Source: Nevskiales bacterium
GTDB lineage: Bacteria > Pseudomonadota > Gammaproteobacteria > Nevskiales > Nevskiaceae
Length of the DNA stretch: 64,000 nucleotides
Direction: 5' to 3'
NCBI GenBank assembly: GCA_028698335.1
Contig: JAQVDP010000005.1
Span: forward strand, 1 to 64,000
The position numbers and the translations under genes are program-made. This document shows, piece after piece, positions 1 to 13,254 of this stretch; position 1 is the stretch's first letter; each line of letters opens with the position of its first letter. A model generated the notes under the pieces. It was not told the origin of the DNA and did not search any database. It worked only from the letters and a program-made list of their open reading frames with translations.

Positions 1-4524
<4,524 letters not shown>

Positions 4525-4534
4525 GGCCGGCACC

Positions 4535-6160
4535 TTAGAAAGTCACCGCGACGGAGCCGAACACGCGTCCGGAGTCGCGGCCGTCGCTGACGTTGCGATC
4601 GTTCAGGGGGTACGCCCAGTCGAGCTTCAGGCGCAGCGGCTGCCAGATCAGGTCGCCGCCGATGCCGATGTCGGAGAGCGAATCCGGATCCGGGGCGTCG
4701 ACCGCGTAGACCCGTCCGCCGTCAACGAACAGCCGCGTGACGAGCGTGGCCGAACCCAGGTTGCGGCGATGACGCAGTTCCACGGTTTCGAAGAAGCCGC
4801 TGTCACCGCGGATCTCGGAGGCCGGAAATGCGCGGATGCTGTACGGACCGCCGAGCGAATACTTTTCCGGATCCGAGAGCGGATCCGGCGAGTAGACGCC
4901 GTTGAGGCGCAGGTAGAGCTGGAATGCCGTCGTCAGGCGCATCAGGTGCTGCAGGTCGAGTTCCCACTTGATGCGCTGCTTGCCGTCGACGTCGCCGTTG
5001 GCGAAATCGGCGATCTCCTGCTTCTGGAAGTTGCTCGACAGCGCCGTGCTCACCTGGGTGACGGCACCGCTGTCGTGCGTGCGCGAGTAGGCCAGCGCGG
5101 TTTCGAGCAGCGTGATCGACGTCTGGCTGAAAACGATGCCGCTGAAATCGGCATTGGACAGTGAGCGCGATACGCCGATCGAGCCGGTGAGCTGCTGACG
5201 GCCGTCGGCGAGCAGCGGATGGTCCAGCATCACCTCGCCGTAGCGGCTCTTGCCGTCGACCGGGGAATCGTCGACGCTGAACTCGGCGTGGCTGTAGCCG
5301 AGGCGGACACGCGTGCCGGCATGGTTGAGCGGCACGCTGTAGTCGACATGCCCATATTTCAGCAGGCTGTCCTCCGAGATCAGGCCGACGACCTTGAGCT
5401 GGTCGGCGACGCGGGTCGGATTGTTGACGACGAGGTATCCGGTGCTGCGGAACTCGCCGATGCTTTCGCGGCCGTAGTTGTCGAGGCTCAGCCCGCCCTC
5501 GAAGTGGCGCTCGGCGACGTCGATCTGGACATCGCTGGTGCCGTCTTCGCCGCCGGGGCGAACCGTCGCCTTTGCGGTCAGGCCGGGCAGGGTGTTGATC
5601 ACGCGCAGGGCTTCCTGCAGCGGTTCGGAACGGTAGGGTTCGCCGCTGGAGAAGGACCCGAGGTAGCTCTTGATGTGGTCCGGCTGATACCAGCGGCCGT
5701 TGACGACACTGATGTCGCCGACACGACCCTCCGCGACCTGCAGCAGGATCGTTCCGCCCGAAACCTTCTGCGGCGGGACGTTGACCGACGCCAGCGCGTA
5801 GCCGTGATCGGCGTAGAACTGGGCGACGTGGTCCGCGGCGTCGTACAGGTCGAGCAGATTGACCGGTTGGTTGAGATATCCCGTCAGCAGCGCAGCGAGA
5901 CGGGCGTCGTCGAACTGCGTGTTGCCCTCGAACTCGAAGCGCTGCACGGTGATCGTCGCGCCGCCGGCGCCGGACGGGCGGGCTTGCGGCCGGGGGGTGC
6001 TGACGCCGGGTGCCGGCTGCGCGGGCTGCAGTTCGATCGGCGGCTTGAGCGTGTCGGTGACCTGCCCGGGCGTCACGGTTTGCGCCTGGACGCCCGCGGG
6101 AACGGAAAACCCAGCGACCATGACCAGGACAGATGGTCGGAAAACCCCCGGAATGCGCAT
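4535..6160 (-). CDS. Two-partner secretion outer-membrane transporter (TpsB, ShlB/FhaC/HecB family)
   Basis: Outer-membrane beta-barrel of the Omp85 superfamily that exports the adjacent TpsA. The protein is 541 residues, normal for the family. Residues 1-26 are a signal peptide ending VQAQ. A proline-rich linker follows, then POTRA domains from about residue 70 (VQRFEFEGNTQFDD, GYALASVNVPPQKVSGG). The ShlB-type barrel ends in VAVTF, with the terminal aromatic residue expected for BAM recognition. It is first in the operon, and its stop codon forms part of the ribosome-binding region of tpsA. A good sigma70-like promoter lies upstream at 6232-6260. Confidence 0.93.
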   Translation of the reverse strand: MRIPGVFRPSVLVMVAGFSVPAGVQAQTVTPGQVTDTLKPPIELQPAQPAPGVSTPRPQARPSGAGGATITVQRFEFEGNTQFDDARLAALLTGYLNQPVNLLDLYDAADHVAQFYADHGYALASVNVPPQKVSGGTILLQVAEGRVGDISVVNGRWYQPDHIKSYLGSFSSGEPYRSEPLQEALRVINTLPGLTAKATVRPGGEDGTSDVQIDVAERHFEGGLSLDNYGRESIGEFRSTGYLVVNNPTRVADQLKVVGLISEDSLLKYGHVDYSVPLNHAGTRVRLGYSHAEFSVDDSPVDGKSRYGEVMLDHPLLADGRQQLTGSIGVSRSLSNADFSGIVFSQTSITLLETALAYSRTHDSGAVTQVSTALSSNFQKQEIADFANGDVDGKQRIKWELDLQHLMRLTTAFQLYLRLNGVYSPDPLSDPEKYSLGGPYSIRAFPASEIRGDSGFFETVELRHRRNLGSATLVTRLFVDGGRVYAVDAPDPDSLSDIGIGGDLIWQPLRLKLDWAYPLNDRNVSDGRDSGRVFGSVAVTF

Positions 6161-6231
6161 CAGATACCCCCGTCTCGCGCTGAAGGATCGCCCCGACAGC
6201 TCCCACGTTCGGCGATCCCGTAATTCTGATG

Positions 6232-6260
6232 ACTATATCGGAAGGTCTTGACCCGTCCAA
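6232..6260 (-). promoter_or_regulatory. Sigma70-like promoter of tpsBA
   Basis: Read on the minus strand, TTGGAC (6260-6255) and TATAGT (6237-6232) are separated by exactly 17 bases. Transcription would start near 6225, giving a leader of about 65 bases before tpsB. The insertion sequence ends more than 100 bases upstream, so this promoter is intact. Confidence 0.6.
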
Positions 6261-6368
6261 CCGATCGCGCCCCCCCGATCCGGCGGTCATGACGGCTTTT
6301 TGTGACGCCGTTCTCCGCAGCGGGTCCCGGGGTGACGAACGGTGCCGTCAGCCCCGCCGCGCAGTCCT

Positions 6369-6395
6369 TTCCAATTCAGAGATGAGCCTGAAGGG
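6369..6395 (+). repeat. Left terminal inverted repeat of the insertion sequence
   Basis: TTCCAATTCAGAGATGAGCC followed by TGAAGGG. Its reverse complement matches the right end at 7738-7763 and an internal copy at 7702-7727 over the core CCCTTCAGGCTCA and the outer TTGGAA. Confidence 0.7.
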
Positions 6396-6415
6396 CGGGT
6401 CTGAGTGAGGGGCTG

Positions 6416-7675
6416 TCAGGCGGCGGGTTGCTGGGCTTTGCTGATGGAACGGAACAGTTGATCCCGAGCCTGGTTGAGGTCTCGGGCGGCGTCATTGTCG
6501 CTGATGGCGTAGGCGACGGCATCCAGAGCGTCGAAGGTGACGCCGGGCTTGAGGTAGTGGCCGGCGTCGGGCAGCGCTTTGAGCTTGTCGTAAGGCGTCA
6601 TCATCTGGGCATAGCGATAGCGCTTGCGTACGCGACCCTTGGGGTCGACGTCCTCGGTGGGGAAGAAGCAGGGGCGGTGGAAGTTGAGGTAAGGCGACAA
6701 CCGGTTCTGGGCGAAGTCGTTGACGTGCTGTGCGAAGCGGCCGGGGATGTGGGCGTAGCCGAAGTGCTTGCGCACGACGGCGCCGTTCTTGGACTCGGCC
6801 AAGGCGTTGTCGTTGCTGCGGCGGGCGCGCGACTTGGTGAATTCTGCGACGTGGAGCTTGTTGAGCAGGCGGCAGACGCGGTGATTGATGTACTCCGAGC
6901 CGTTGTCGGTATGGAAGCCCAGGACGCGGAAGGGGAAGCGCTCGATCAGGGCTTCGAGCACGGGCAGCAGGAAGGCTTCCGAGATGCGCTCGACCGAGCC
7001 GACGAACTGGAACTGGGTGACCTCGTCGACGAGGTTGAGGTGATACAGGCCCTTGATGCCGTCGAGATCGCCCTGGTGGACGGTATCGACGCGCACGAAG
7101 CCGGGGCGGCCCTCGGGGCGCGGCTTGCGGCGCTCGCCGATGGGCAGCTGCACCGGGCGGGTCTTGTCGAAGGGGCCGCGCACGCGCTGGTAGGTCTGCG
7201 AGGCGCGCAGGTTGTACAGGTGGCCGTTGGAGATGCCGGCCAGACGCGCGAAGCGGGCGTCGCCGAAGACGGCCCAGGCGCGCTCGCAGAGCTTGCGCGT
7301 GGCCGGGCCGGACAGCGTGCCGTGCAGGGCATCGACCGCGGCCAACAGGCGCACGTCCTCGGGCGTATAGCGCCGTGCAAAGGGCGCGGCCGGCGGCCCG
7401 CGACGATCGAGCACCCGGCCCGTGGCGCGGTACTGCGCGATCAGGCGCGTCATCTGCGCCCGCGAGATGCCCGTCACCTTGCACAGATAGCGGTGCACCA
7501 GCCCCTTGTCGGCCTTGCCCAGGCGCAGGTAGTCGAAATGGCAGAGCTGGGCCGCGACGAAGCCGTAGGCGGCCTCACGCTGCGGCGCCGAGAACGACAG
7601 CGGCGCGCTGCCGGCGAGGAAGGCTCGAATCTGCTCCAGTGTCTGGAGCCCCTGGGTCTTGAGCGTCACGATCAT
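6416..7675 (-). CDS. DDE (integrase-core) transposase
   Basis: The transposase moves the surrounding insertion sequence. An N-terminal helix-turn-helix region (about residues 60-90) is followed by an rve/integrase-core catalytic domain with D197 (VDTVH), D257 (HTDNGSEY) and E294 (LAESKNG). These spacings of about 60 and 36 residues are typical of IS3/IS481-like enzymes. No frameshift or internal stop is visible, so it appears intact. The reading frame extends upstream to an ATG at 7732, but that stretch lies in the terminal-repeat region. GGAGG lies directly before the ATG at 7675 and six bases before a GTG at 7669, which is the better-spaced start. I could not name the IS family with certainty. 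Confidence 0.88.
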   Translation of the reverse strand: MIVTLKTQGLQTLEQIRAFLAGSAPLSFSAPQREAAYGFVAAQLCHFDYLRLGKADKGLVHRYLCKVTGISRAQMTRLIAQYRATGRVLDRRGPPAAPFARRYTPEDVRLLAAVDALHGTLSGPATRKLCERAWAVFGDARFARLAGISNGHLYNLRASQTYQRVRGPFDKTRPVQLPIGERRKPRPEGRPGFVRVDTVHQGDLDGIKGLYHLNLVDEVTQFQFVGSVERISEAFLLPVLEALIERFPFRVLGFHTDNGSEYINHRVCRLLNKLHVAEFTKSRARRSNDNALAESKNGAVVRKHFGYAHIPGRFAQHVNDFAQNRLSPYLNFHRPCFFPTEDVDPKGRVRKRYRYAQMMTPYDKLKALPDAGHYLKPGVTFDALDAVAYAISDNDAARDLNQARDQLFRSISKAQQPAA

Positions 7676-7701
7676 CCTCCGATGATCCCGGCGCCCCGCC
7701 G

Positions 7702-7727
7702 GCCCTTCAGGCTCACTCCACGTTGGA
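7702..7727 (-). repeat. Internal extra copy of the insertion-sequence terminal repeat
   Basis: CCCTTCAGGCTCA, seven bases, then TTGGAA: the same design and spacing as the true right end 36 bases further out. It overlaps the region before the transposase start, so it could bind transposase as a subterminal site or operator, or mark an earlier end of the element. Confidence 0.6.
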
Positions 7728-7737
7728 ATCACGCGCC

Positions 7738-7763
7738 CCCTTCAGGCTCATGTGTCATTGGAA
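7738..7763 (-). repeat. Right terminal inverted repeat of the insertion sequence
   Basis: CCCTTCAGGCTCA, seven bases, then TTGGAA. It is inverted relative to the left end at 6369-6395. Confidence 0.7.
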
Positions 7764-7775
7764 GAGGCTCGCGCT

Positions 7776-7803
7776 TTGCTCGGCGCCCGTCAGACGCTAA
7801 ACT
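7776..7803 (+). promoter_or_regulatory. Probable promoter of the glycine-cleavage operon, overlapped by an inverted repeat
   Basis: TTGCTC (7776-7781), 16 bases, then TAAACT (7798-7803), about 18 bases before the first riboswitch aptamer. Perfect 7-base arms CCGTCAG (7787-7793) and CTGACGG (7802-7808) flank and overlap the -10 box with an 8-base spacer, so a protein operator is possible. Confidence 0.5.
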
Positions 7804-7820
7804 GACGGCCGGCGTCATAC

Positions 7821-8012
7821 TTCGCGGGAGAGCCCGCCAGCGGATCGCAAGTCCGGCTCGGCGGCGCCGAAGGCGCAAATCCGCCCGGAATCGCTCAGGC
7901 AAAAGGAGCGCGAAGGTAGCCGACTCTGGAGAGTTGCGGCCGCAAGCTGCACACCGATGGGGCAGAGGTGCCGTTGCGGCACCCCAATCTCTCAGGTTCT
8001 AAGGACAGAGGG
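7821..8012 (+). promoter_or_regulatory. Tandem glycine riboswitch
   Basis: Two aptamers of the gcvT class lie in the leader before gcvT. Aptamer 1 (7821-7914) closes with P1 TTCGCG/CGCGAA and holds GGAGAGC, GCGCCGAAGGCGCAA and CTCAGGCAAAAGGA. Aptamer 2 (about 7923-8012) closes with CTCTG (7924-7928)/CAGAG (8006-8010) and holds GGAGAG and TCTCAGG...AAGGACAGAGG. Glycine binding normally switches on such operons. The ATG follows about 40 bases later without an obvious poly-U terminator, so control may be at translation initiation. That last point is inference. Confidence 0.92.
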
Positions 8013-8050
8013 GCGGTTTTCGCAATCCATTGACGACAAGCGGGAACCGT

Positions 8051-9142
8051 ATGCTCAAACAGACCGCGCTGCACTCCGAACACGCCCGTCTCGGGGCCAA
8101 GCTGGTGGACTTCGCCGGCTGGGAAATGCCGATCCAGTACCAGTCGCAGCTCGAGGAGCACCATGTCGTGCGCCAGGCCGCCGGCATGTTCGACGTCTCG
8201 CACATGTCCGCGGTCGATCTGCGCGGCGCGCGCGTGCGCGAGTTTCTGCGTTACCTGCTGGCCAACGACGTCGCCAAGCTCACGGTGCCGGGCAAGGCGC
8301 TGTACTCGTGCATGCTGCGCGAGGACGCCGGCGTCATCGACGACCTGATCACCTACTTCCTCGACGAGACCTGGTTCCGTCTGGTGGTCAACGCCGGCAC
8401 CACCGACAAGGATCTGGCGTGGATCCGCCAGCATGCCGCCGCCTACGAGGTCGAGGTCACGCACCGTCAGGACCTGGGCATTCTCGCGGTGCAGGGGCCG
8501 CTGGCGCGCGAGCGCACCCTGCCGTTGTTGCCGGAAGGACTGGTGGCACCGGTCGAGGCGCTCAAGCCGTTCCAGGCCGCGTATCAGGGCGATTGGTTCG
8601 TCGGCCGCACCGGCTACACCGGCGAGGACGGCTTCGAGCTGATGCTGCCGCACGCCGATCTGGTCACGCTGTGGCGGGGACTGATCGATGCCGGCGTCGC
8701 GCCCTGCGGACTCGGCGCGCGGGATACGCTGCGCCTCGAGGCCGGCATGAATCTGTACGGCCAGGACATGGACGAAACCCGCCACCCGCTCGAATCCGGT
8801 CTGGGCTGGACCGTGGCCTGGGGCGAGGCCGACGCGCCGGTGCGCGACTTCATCGGCCGCGCGGCGCTTGAATCGCTGCGCGGCCGGTCGCCGCGCAAGC
8901 TGGTCGGGCTGGTGCTCGAGGGGCGCGGCATCATGCGCGCGCACATGGCGCTGCGCTTCATCGATGGCGCCACCGGCGAGACCACCAGCGGCGGCTTCTC
9001 GCCGACGATGAAGCAGTCGATCGCGCTGGCGCGCGTCGATACCGGTGCCGGCGAGCGTTGCGAAGTCGAGATCCGCGGGCAGTGGGTCGCCGCCCGCGTG
9101 GTCAAGCCGCCGTTCGTCCGCAACGGCAAGGTCCTGGTCTAG
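8051..9142 (+). CDS. gcvT: Glycine cleavage system T protein (aminomethyltransferase)
   Basis: Transfers the methylene group from the aminomethyl-lipoyl arm of GcvH to tetrahydrofolate, releasing ammonia. The 363 residues match the usual length. The start at ATG 8051 gives MLKQTALHSEHARLGAK, aligning with the conserved N-terminus; a TTG at 8030 would add seven residues without support. Family motifs include DVSHMS near residue 51, VNAGTTDKD, RTGYTGEDGFEL and the folate-site region near LEAGMNLYGQDMDE. It is the first gene after the tandem glycine riboswitch. gcvH follows after a 135-base gap. Confidence 0.96.
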   Translation: MLKQTALHSEHARLGAKLVDFAGWEMPIQYQSQLEEHHVVRQAAGMFDVSHMSAVDLRGARVREFLRYLLANDVAKLTVPGKALYSCMLREDAGVIDDLITYFLDETWFRLVVNAGTTDKDLAWIRQHAAAYEVEVTHRQDLGILAVQGPLARERTLPLLPEGLVAPVEALKPFQAAYQGDWFVGRTGYTGEDGFELMLPHADLVTLWRGLIDAGVAPCGLGARDTLRLEAGMNLYGQDMDETRHPLESGLGWTVAWGEADAPVRDFIGRAALESLRGRSPRKLVGLVLEGRGIMRAHMALRFIDGATGETTSGGFSPTMKQSIALARVDTGAGERCEVEIRGQWVAARVVKPPFVRNGKVLV

Positions 9143-9277
9143 CGTCGTGAGCGGCACCGGCACCCGTCCGTCCGTTCTTTCCCCCGCAACCGTTTCAGGC
9201 TATTCGCCATTCACACCGGGCCGATGCCATCCGGCCGTGGTTCCCGGTCCCCATCTGATCCTGAAGGAGAACCTTCG

Positions 9278-9667
9278 ATGAGCAACGTCCCGGCAGATCT
9301 CAAGTACGTCAAATCCCACGAATGGCTGCGCGTCGAGGCCGACGGCACCGTCACGATCGGCATCACCGATCATGCCCAGGAAGCGCTCGGCGACCTGGTG
9401 TTCGTCGAGACGCCGGAAGCCGGGCGCCAGCTCGCCGCCGGCGATTCCTGCGCCGTGGTCGAGTCGGTCAAGGCTGCGTCGGATGTGTACGCGCCGATCG
9501 CCGGTGAAGTGATCGCCGCCAACGAGACGCTCGGCAGCAGTCCGGAAGTGCTCAACAGCGATCCCTACGGCGAAGGCTGGATGTGGAAGATGAAGCCCGC
9601 CGACGCCGCCGAGATCGACAAGCTGCTCGACGCCGCAGGCTACGAGGACTACCTCAAGACCCTCTGA
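9278..9667 (+). CDS. gcvH: Glycine cleavage system H protein (lipoyl carrier)
   Basis: Lipoylated shuttle protein of the glycine cleavage complex; 129 residues, full length. The lipoyl-attachment lysine is K65 in [10 protein letters not shown], at the conserved position. AAGGAG lies upstream of the ATG at 9278; an in-frame ATG at 9224 is unsupported. It lies between gcvT and gcvPA in the riboswitch-controlled operon. Confidence 0.96.
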   Translation: MSNVPADLKYVKSHEWLRVEADGTVTIGITDHAQEALGDLVFVETPEAGRQLAAGDSCAVVESVKAASDVYAPIAGEVIAANETLGSSPEVLNSDPYGEGWMWKMKPADAAEIDKLLDAAGYEDYLKTL

Positions 9668-9741
9668 GGGCAGGCCTCGACTGCTGTGCCGGGGCGCTGT
9701 GCCCCGGCGCCCCCCGTAATCGTTTTTCGCGGAAGTTCTTC

Positions 9742-11103
9742 ATGCCGTTCATTCCCCATACCGAAGCCGACGTCAAGGACATGCTGGGCGCCATCGGCGC
9801 GCCGAGCATCGACGCCTTGTTCGACGAGATTCCGGCCGCGCTGCGTTGCGGCCCGCTGCAGCACGTGCCGGAGGGCCTGCCGGAAATGCAGGTCGCCCAG
9901 CTGATGCATGCCCGCGCCGAGACCGACGGTCAGCCGCTGAATTTCATCGGTGCCGGTGCCTACGAGCACCATATTCCGGCGGCGGTGTGGGAAATCACGA
10001 CCCGCGGCGAGTTCTATTCGGCGTACACGCCGTATCAGGCCGAGGCCAGCCAGGGCACGCTGCAGGTGCTCTACGAGTACCAGACCATGATCTGTGGTCT
10101 GACCGGCATGGAGGTTTCCAACGCCTCGATGTACGACGGCGCGTCGGCGCTGGGCGAGGCCTTGCTGATGGCGGTGCGCGCCAACCGCAAGAACACCTCG
10201 GCGCAGGTGCTGATGCCGCGTGCCGTCAATCCGCTGTACCGGGATGTGGTCAAGGCCACGACCCACGCCCAGGGCGTGCGGCCGGTGCTGATCGACTACT
10301 GCCCCGAGCAGGGCACGACCCCGCTCGACGCGCTCAAGGCCTACGACGGTCCGGCGCCGACCGCGGTGGTGATCCAGCAGCCGAACTTCTTCGGCGTGAT
10401 GGAGGATGTCGACGCCATCACCGACTGGGCGCACGCGCAGAACGCGCTGGTGATCGCGGTGGTCAACCCGGTGTCGCTGGCGCTGCTCAAGCCGCCGGGG
10501 CAGTGGGGCCGGAACGGGGCCGACATCGTCTGCGGCGATGGCCAGCCGCTGGGTTCGCCGCTGTCCTCGGGCGGGCCGTACTTCGGCTTCATGACCACGC
10601 GCATGAGCCTGGTGCGCGAGCTGCCGGGGCGCATCGTCGGCCGCACCGTCGATCTCGACGGCAAGACCGGCTACACGCTGACCCTGCAGGCGCGTGAGCA
10701 GCACATCCGCCGTGCCAAGGCCAAGTCCAACATCTGCACCAACCAGGGACTGCTGGTGACCGCGGCGACGATCCACATGTCGCTGCTGGGACCGGACGGG
10801 CTGGCGCAGGTCGCATCGAGCTGCATGGCCAATACCCGCGAACTGGTCGCCGCACTGGGATCGATCGAGGGCGTCGAGCCGCTGTTCCAGGGCGCGCGCT
10901 TCCACGAGGCGGTGCTGCGTCTGCCGGGGCCGGTCGCGCCGGTACTGCAGTCGCTGGCCGGGCGCAACATCCTCGGCGGCCTGGATCTGTCGCATCACTA
11001 CCCGGAACTCGGCAACGCGCTGCTGGTATGCGCGACCGAGACCAAGACCGATTCGCAGATCGAGACCTACTGCGAGGCGCTGGAGCAGGCGCTGCACGCC
11101 TGA
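9742..11103 (+). CDS. gcvPA: Glycine dehydrogenase (aminomethyl-transferring) subunit 1, split P protein alpha
   Basis: N-terminal half of the pyridoxal-phosphate glycine decarboxylase, encoded separately from its catalytic-lysine half. 453 residues, as usual for split GcvPA. The start [19 protein letters not shown] is the conserved beginning; the frame opens further upstream but only through the gcvH-gcvPA gap. Conserved blocks include [18 protein letters not shown] and [19 protein letters not shown]. It pairs with GcvPB, which starts 76 bases later. Confidence 0.96.
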   Translation: MPFIPHTEADVKDMLGAIGAPSIDALFDEIPAALRCGPLQHVPEGLPEMQVAQLMHARAETDGQPLNFIGAGAYEHHIPAAVWEITTRGEFYSAYTPYQAEASQGTLQVLYEYQTMICGLTGMEVSNASMYDGASALGEALLMAVRANRKNTSAQVLMPRAVNPLYRDVVKATTHAQGVRPVLIDYCPEQGTTPLDALKAYDGPAPTAVVIQQPNFFGVMEDVDAITDWAHAQNALVIAVVNPVSLALLKPPGQWGRNGADIVCGDGQPLGSPLSSGGPYFGFMTTRMSLVRELPGRIVGRTVDLDGKTGYTLTLQAREQHIRRAKAKSNICTNQGLLVTAATIHMSLLGPDGLAQVASSCMANTRELVAALGSIEGVEPLFQGARFHEAVLRLPGPVAPVLQSLAGRNILGGLDLSHHYPELGNALLVCATETKTDSQIETYCEALEQALHA

Positions 11104-11179
11104 CCGGCCTGCACAGGACCGACCGAACCCCGATTGCGCGACCGGCCATTGCCGGTTGCGCGCAGATGGACCCAAGCAC

Positions 11180-12655
11180 ATGAGCGAAAAACTGATCTTC
11201 GAAGTCTCGCGCCCCGGCCGCACCGCCTTTGCGCAGAACCCCGGCACCGGTGTCGACGTTTCCGGGATCCCCGAGGCGCTGCGCCGCAGCGACAAGCCGC
11301 TGCTGCCGGAAGTCTCCGAAATGCAGGCGGTGCGCCATTTCACGCGCCTGTCGCAGAAGAACTTCTCGATCGACACGCACTTCTACCCGCTGGGGTCGTG
11401 CACGATGAAGTACAACCCGCGCGCCTGTAACACGCTGGCGATGCTGCCGGAGCTGCTGGCGCGGCATCCGCTGGCGCCGGAGTCGCACTCGCAGGGCTTC
11501 CTGGCCTGCATGTACGACCTGCAGGAAATCCTCAAGGACGTCACCGGCATGGCCGGCGTGTCGCTGACGCCGATGGCCGGCGCGCAGGGCGAGTTCGCCG
11601 GCGTGGCGATGATCATGGCCTATCACCTGGCCCGCAACGACAGCGCCCGCACCGAGATCCTGGTGCCGGACGCGGCCCACGGCACCAACCCGGCGACCGC
11701 GGCGATGCACGGTTGCACCGTGCGCGAGATCCCGACCAACGCGGATGGCGACGTCGACGTCGAGGCGCTCAAGGCCGCGGTCGGGCCGCAGACCGCGGGC
11801 ATCATGCTGACCAATCCGTCGACCTTCGGCGTGTTCGAACGCCGCATCAAGGAAATCGCCGGCATCGTGCACGAGGCCGGCGGCCTGCTGTACTACGACG
11901 GCGCCAACCTCAACGCGATTCTCGGCAAGGTCCGCCCGGGCGACATGGGCTTCGACGTCATCCACATGAATCTGCACAAGACCTTCTCGACGCCGCACGG
12001 CGGCGGCGGTCCGGGTGCAGGCGCGGTCGGCGTGTCGGAGCGTCTGAAGCCGTTCATGCCGATTCCCGTCGCCGGCAAGGACGGCGACCGCTACCGCTGG
12101 CTCGACGAGCGCGACCTGCCGCAGAGCATCGGCCGCCTGTCGGCGTGGATGGGCAATGCCGGCGTATTGCTGCGGGCCTACATCTACGCGCTGATGCTCG
12201 GCCGCGAGGGCATGCATCGCGTTGGCGAGTACGCCACGCTCAACGCCAACTACCTGGCCGCGCGCCTCAGCGAGGCCGGCTTCGATCTGGCCTTCCCCGA
12301 GCGGCGTGCCAGCCACGAGTTCATCGTGACGTTGAAGCGCCAGAAGCAGGAGATCGGCCTGACCGCGACCGACGTCGCCAAGCGCCTGCTCGACTACGGC
12401 TTCCACGCGCCGACGATCTACTTCCCGCTGCTGGTTCCGGAGTGTCTGCTGATCGAGCCGACCGAAACCGAGGACAAGGAGACCCTCGACGCCTTCGTCG
12501 ACGCGCTGATCGCGATCTGCGACGAGGCGCGCCAGGACATCGAGAAGGTCAAGGGTGCGCCGTACACGATGCCGGTGCGGCGCCTGGACGACGTCCGCGC
12601 CGCGCGCCAGCTCGACCTGCGCTACCAGCCGCCTGCCGAGTCCGGCGAGGCCTGA
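11180..12655 (+). CDS. gcvPB: Glycine dehydrogenase (aminomethyl-transferring) subunit 2, split P protein beta
   Basis: Catalytic half of the P protein; 491 residues. The PLP lysine is K267 in [18 protein letters not shown]. Start chosen at ATG 11180 ([14 protein letters not shown]), the family start; a TTG at 11156 is in frame but unneeded. It is the last gene of the operon. Together the four genes supply T, H and P functions; the L protein (lipoamide dehydrogenase) is not in this cluster and is presumably shared with the 2-oxoacid dehydrogenases. Confidence 0.96.
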   Translation: MSEKLIFEVSRPGRTAFAQNPGTGVDVSGIPEALRRSDKPLLPEVSEMQAVRHFTRLSQKNFSIDTHFYPLGSCTMKYNPRACNTLAMLPELLARHPLAPESHSQGFLACMYDLQEILKDVTGMAGVSLTPMAGAQGEFAGVAMIMAYHLARNDSARTEILVPDAAHGTNPATAAMHGCTVREIPTNADGDVDVEALKAAVGPQTAGIMLTNPSTFGVFERRIKEIAGIVHEAGGLLYYDGANLNAILGKVRPGDMGFDVIHMNLHKTFSTPHGGGGPGAGAVGVSERLKPFMPIPVAGKDGDRYRWLDERDLPQSIGRLSAWMGNAGVLLRAYIYALMLGREGMHRVGEYATLNANYLAARLSEAGFDLAFPERRASHEFIVTLKRQKQEIGLTATDVAKRLLDYGFHAPTIYFPLLVPECLLIEPTETEDKETLDAFVDALIAICDEARQDIEKVKGAPYTMPVRRLDDVRAARQLDLRYQPPAESGEA

Positions 12656-12753
12656 TCTGTGCGCCGTCGCGGCCGGGCGGTGACGCACGTCATTGCCCGG
12701 TTGCACGGGCGCGCTAGGCTGGCGCGACACACAGTGTCGTGAGGAGAGGCGCC

Positions 12754-12837
12754 ATGCCGGTGCCGGGAATCGCCGACGACGGCGGAATGCAGCGGCCGCG
12801 CATGCGGCGGGTGCTTGCCGTACGCAGGAGGGGCTGA
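12754..12837 (+). CDS. Possible 27-residue small protein or leader peptide before dgkA
   Basis: ATG at 12754 preceded by GAGGAGAGG, reading MPVPGIADDGGMQRPRMRRV and ending LAVRRRG. The stop lies three bases before the dgkA start, and the dgkA ribosome-binding site (AGGAGG) is inside it, so it could be translationally coupled. It is basic at the C-terminus and has no recognised domain. A perfect hairpin CGACAC-ACA-GTGTCG (12725-12739) stands just upstream. It could be chance. Confidence 0.3.
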   Translation: MPVPGIADDGGMQRPRMRRVLAVRRRG

Positions 12838-12840
12838 ACG

Positions 12841-13200
12841 ATGGCCGACGGGATCAAGGGTTGGGCGCGGATCATCCGCGCCACGCGCGTGTCCTACTGG
12901 GGGCTCGGCTGGGCGCTGCGCAGCGAGGAGGCGTTCCGCATCGAGGCGGCGCTGGCGGTGCTGATGGCGCCGCTCGGTCTGTGGCTGGGCGACACCGGGA
13001 TCGAGCGCGCGATGCTGATGCTGAGTCTGATCGTGGTTCTGATCACCGAACTGCTCAACACCGCGGTCGAGGTCGTCGTCGACCGGATCGGGACGGAGCG
13101 CCACGAGCTTTCCGGGCGGGCCAAGGACCTGGGCTCGGCTGCCGTACACTTGTCGCTGTTGCAGGTTCCGCTGATCTGGGGCCTGGTGCTGTTCGGATAG
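12841..13200 (+). CDS. dgkA: Diacylglycerol kinase (DgkA type)
   Basis: Small integral membrane kinase that recycles diacylglycerol to phosphatidic acid at the inner membrane. 119 residues with three membrane segments. Family motifs are EEAFRIE near residues 29-35, ITELLNTAVEVVVDR around 61-75 and AKDLGSAAV near 93-101. AGGAGG precedes the ATG at normal distance. It is downstream of the gcv operon with its own gap of about 185 bases. Confidence 0.95.
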   Translation: MADGIKGWARIIRATRVSYWGLGWALRSEEAFRIEAALAVLMAPLGLWLGDTGIERAMLMLSLIVVLITELLNTAVEVVVDRIGTERHELSGRAKDLGSAAVHLSLLQVPLIWGLVLFG

Positions 13201-13254
13201 GGAGCCGGTGGCCACAGGCGCCGGCTCGGGTTCACCACTTACAGGAAGAAGTCG

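Larger units (their letters stand above)
6369..7763 (-). mobile_element. Insertion sequence with DDE transposase and ~26-bp terminal inverted repeats
   Basis: One transposase gene is bounded by inverted repeats: left end 6369-6395 and right end 7738-7763 share outer TTCCAAT and inner TGAGCCTGAAGGG when oriented alike, with one extra base in the left spacer. I could not identify a target-site duplication, so the outer limits are approximate. The element sits between the tpsBA promoter and the glycine-cleavage promoter. Its right end is 12 bases from the -35 box of the latter. Confidence 0.75.

Noticed and set aside
9649..12730. Long minus-strand ORFs across the gcvP genes
   Set aside because: The plus-strand frames encode GcvPA and GcvPB with PLP-site motifs; the opposite frames show no domain and arise from high GC.
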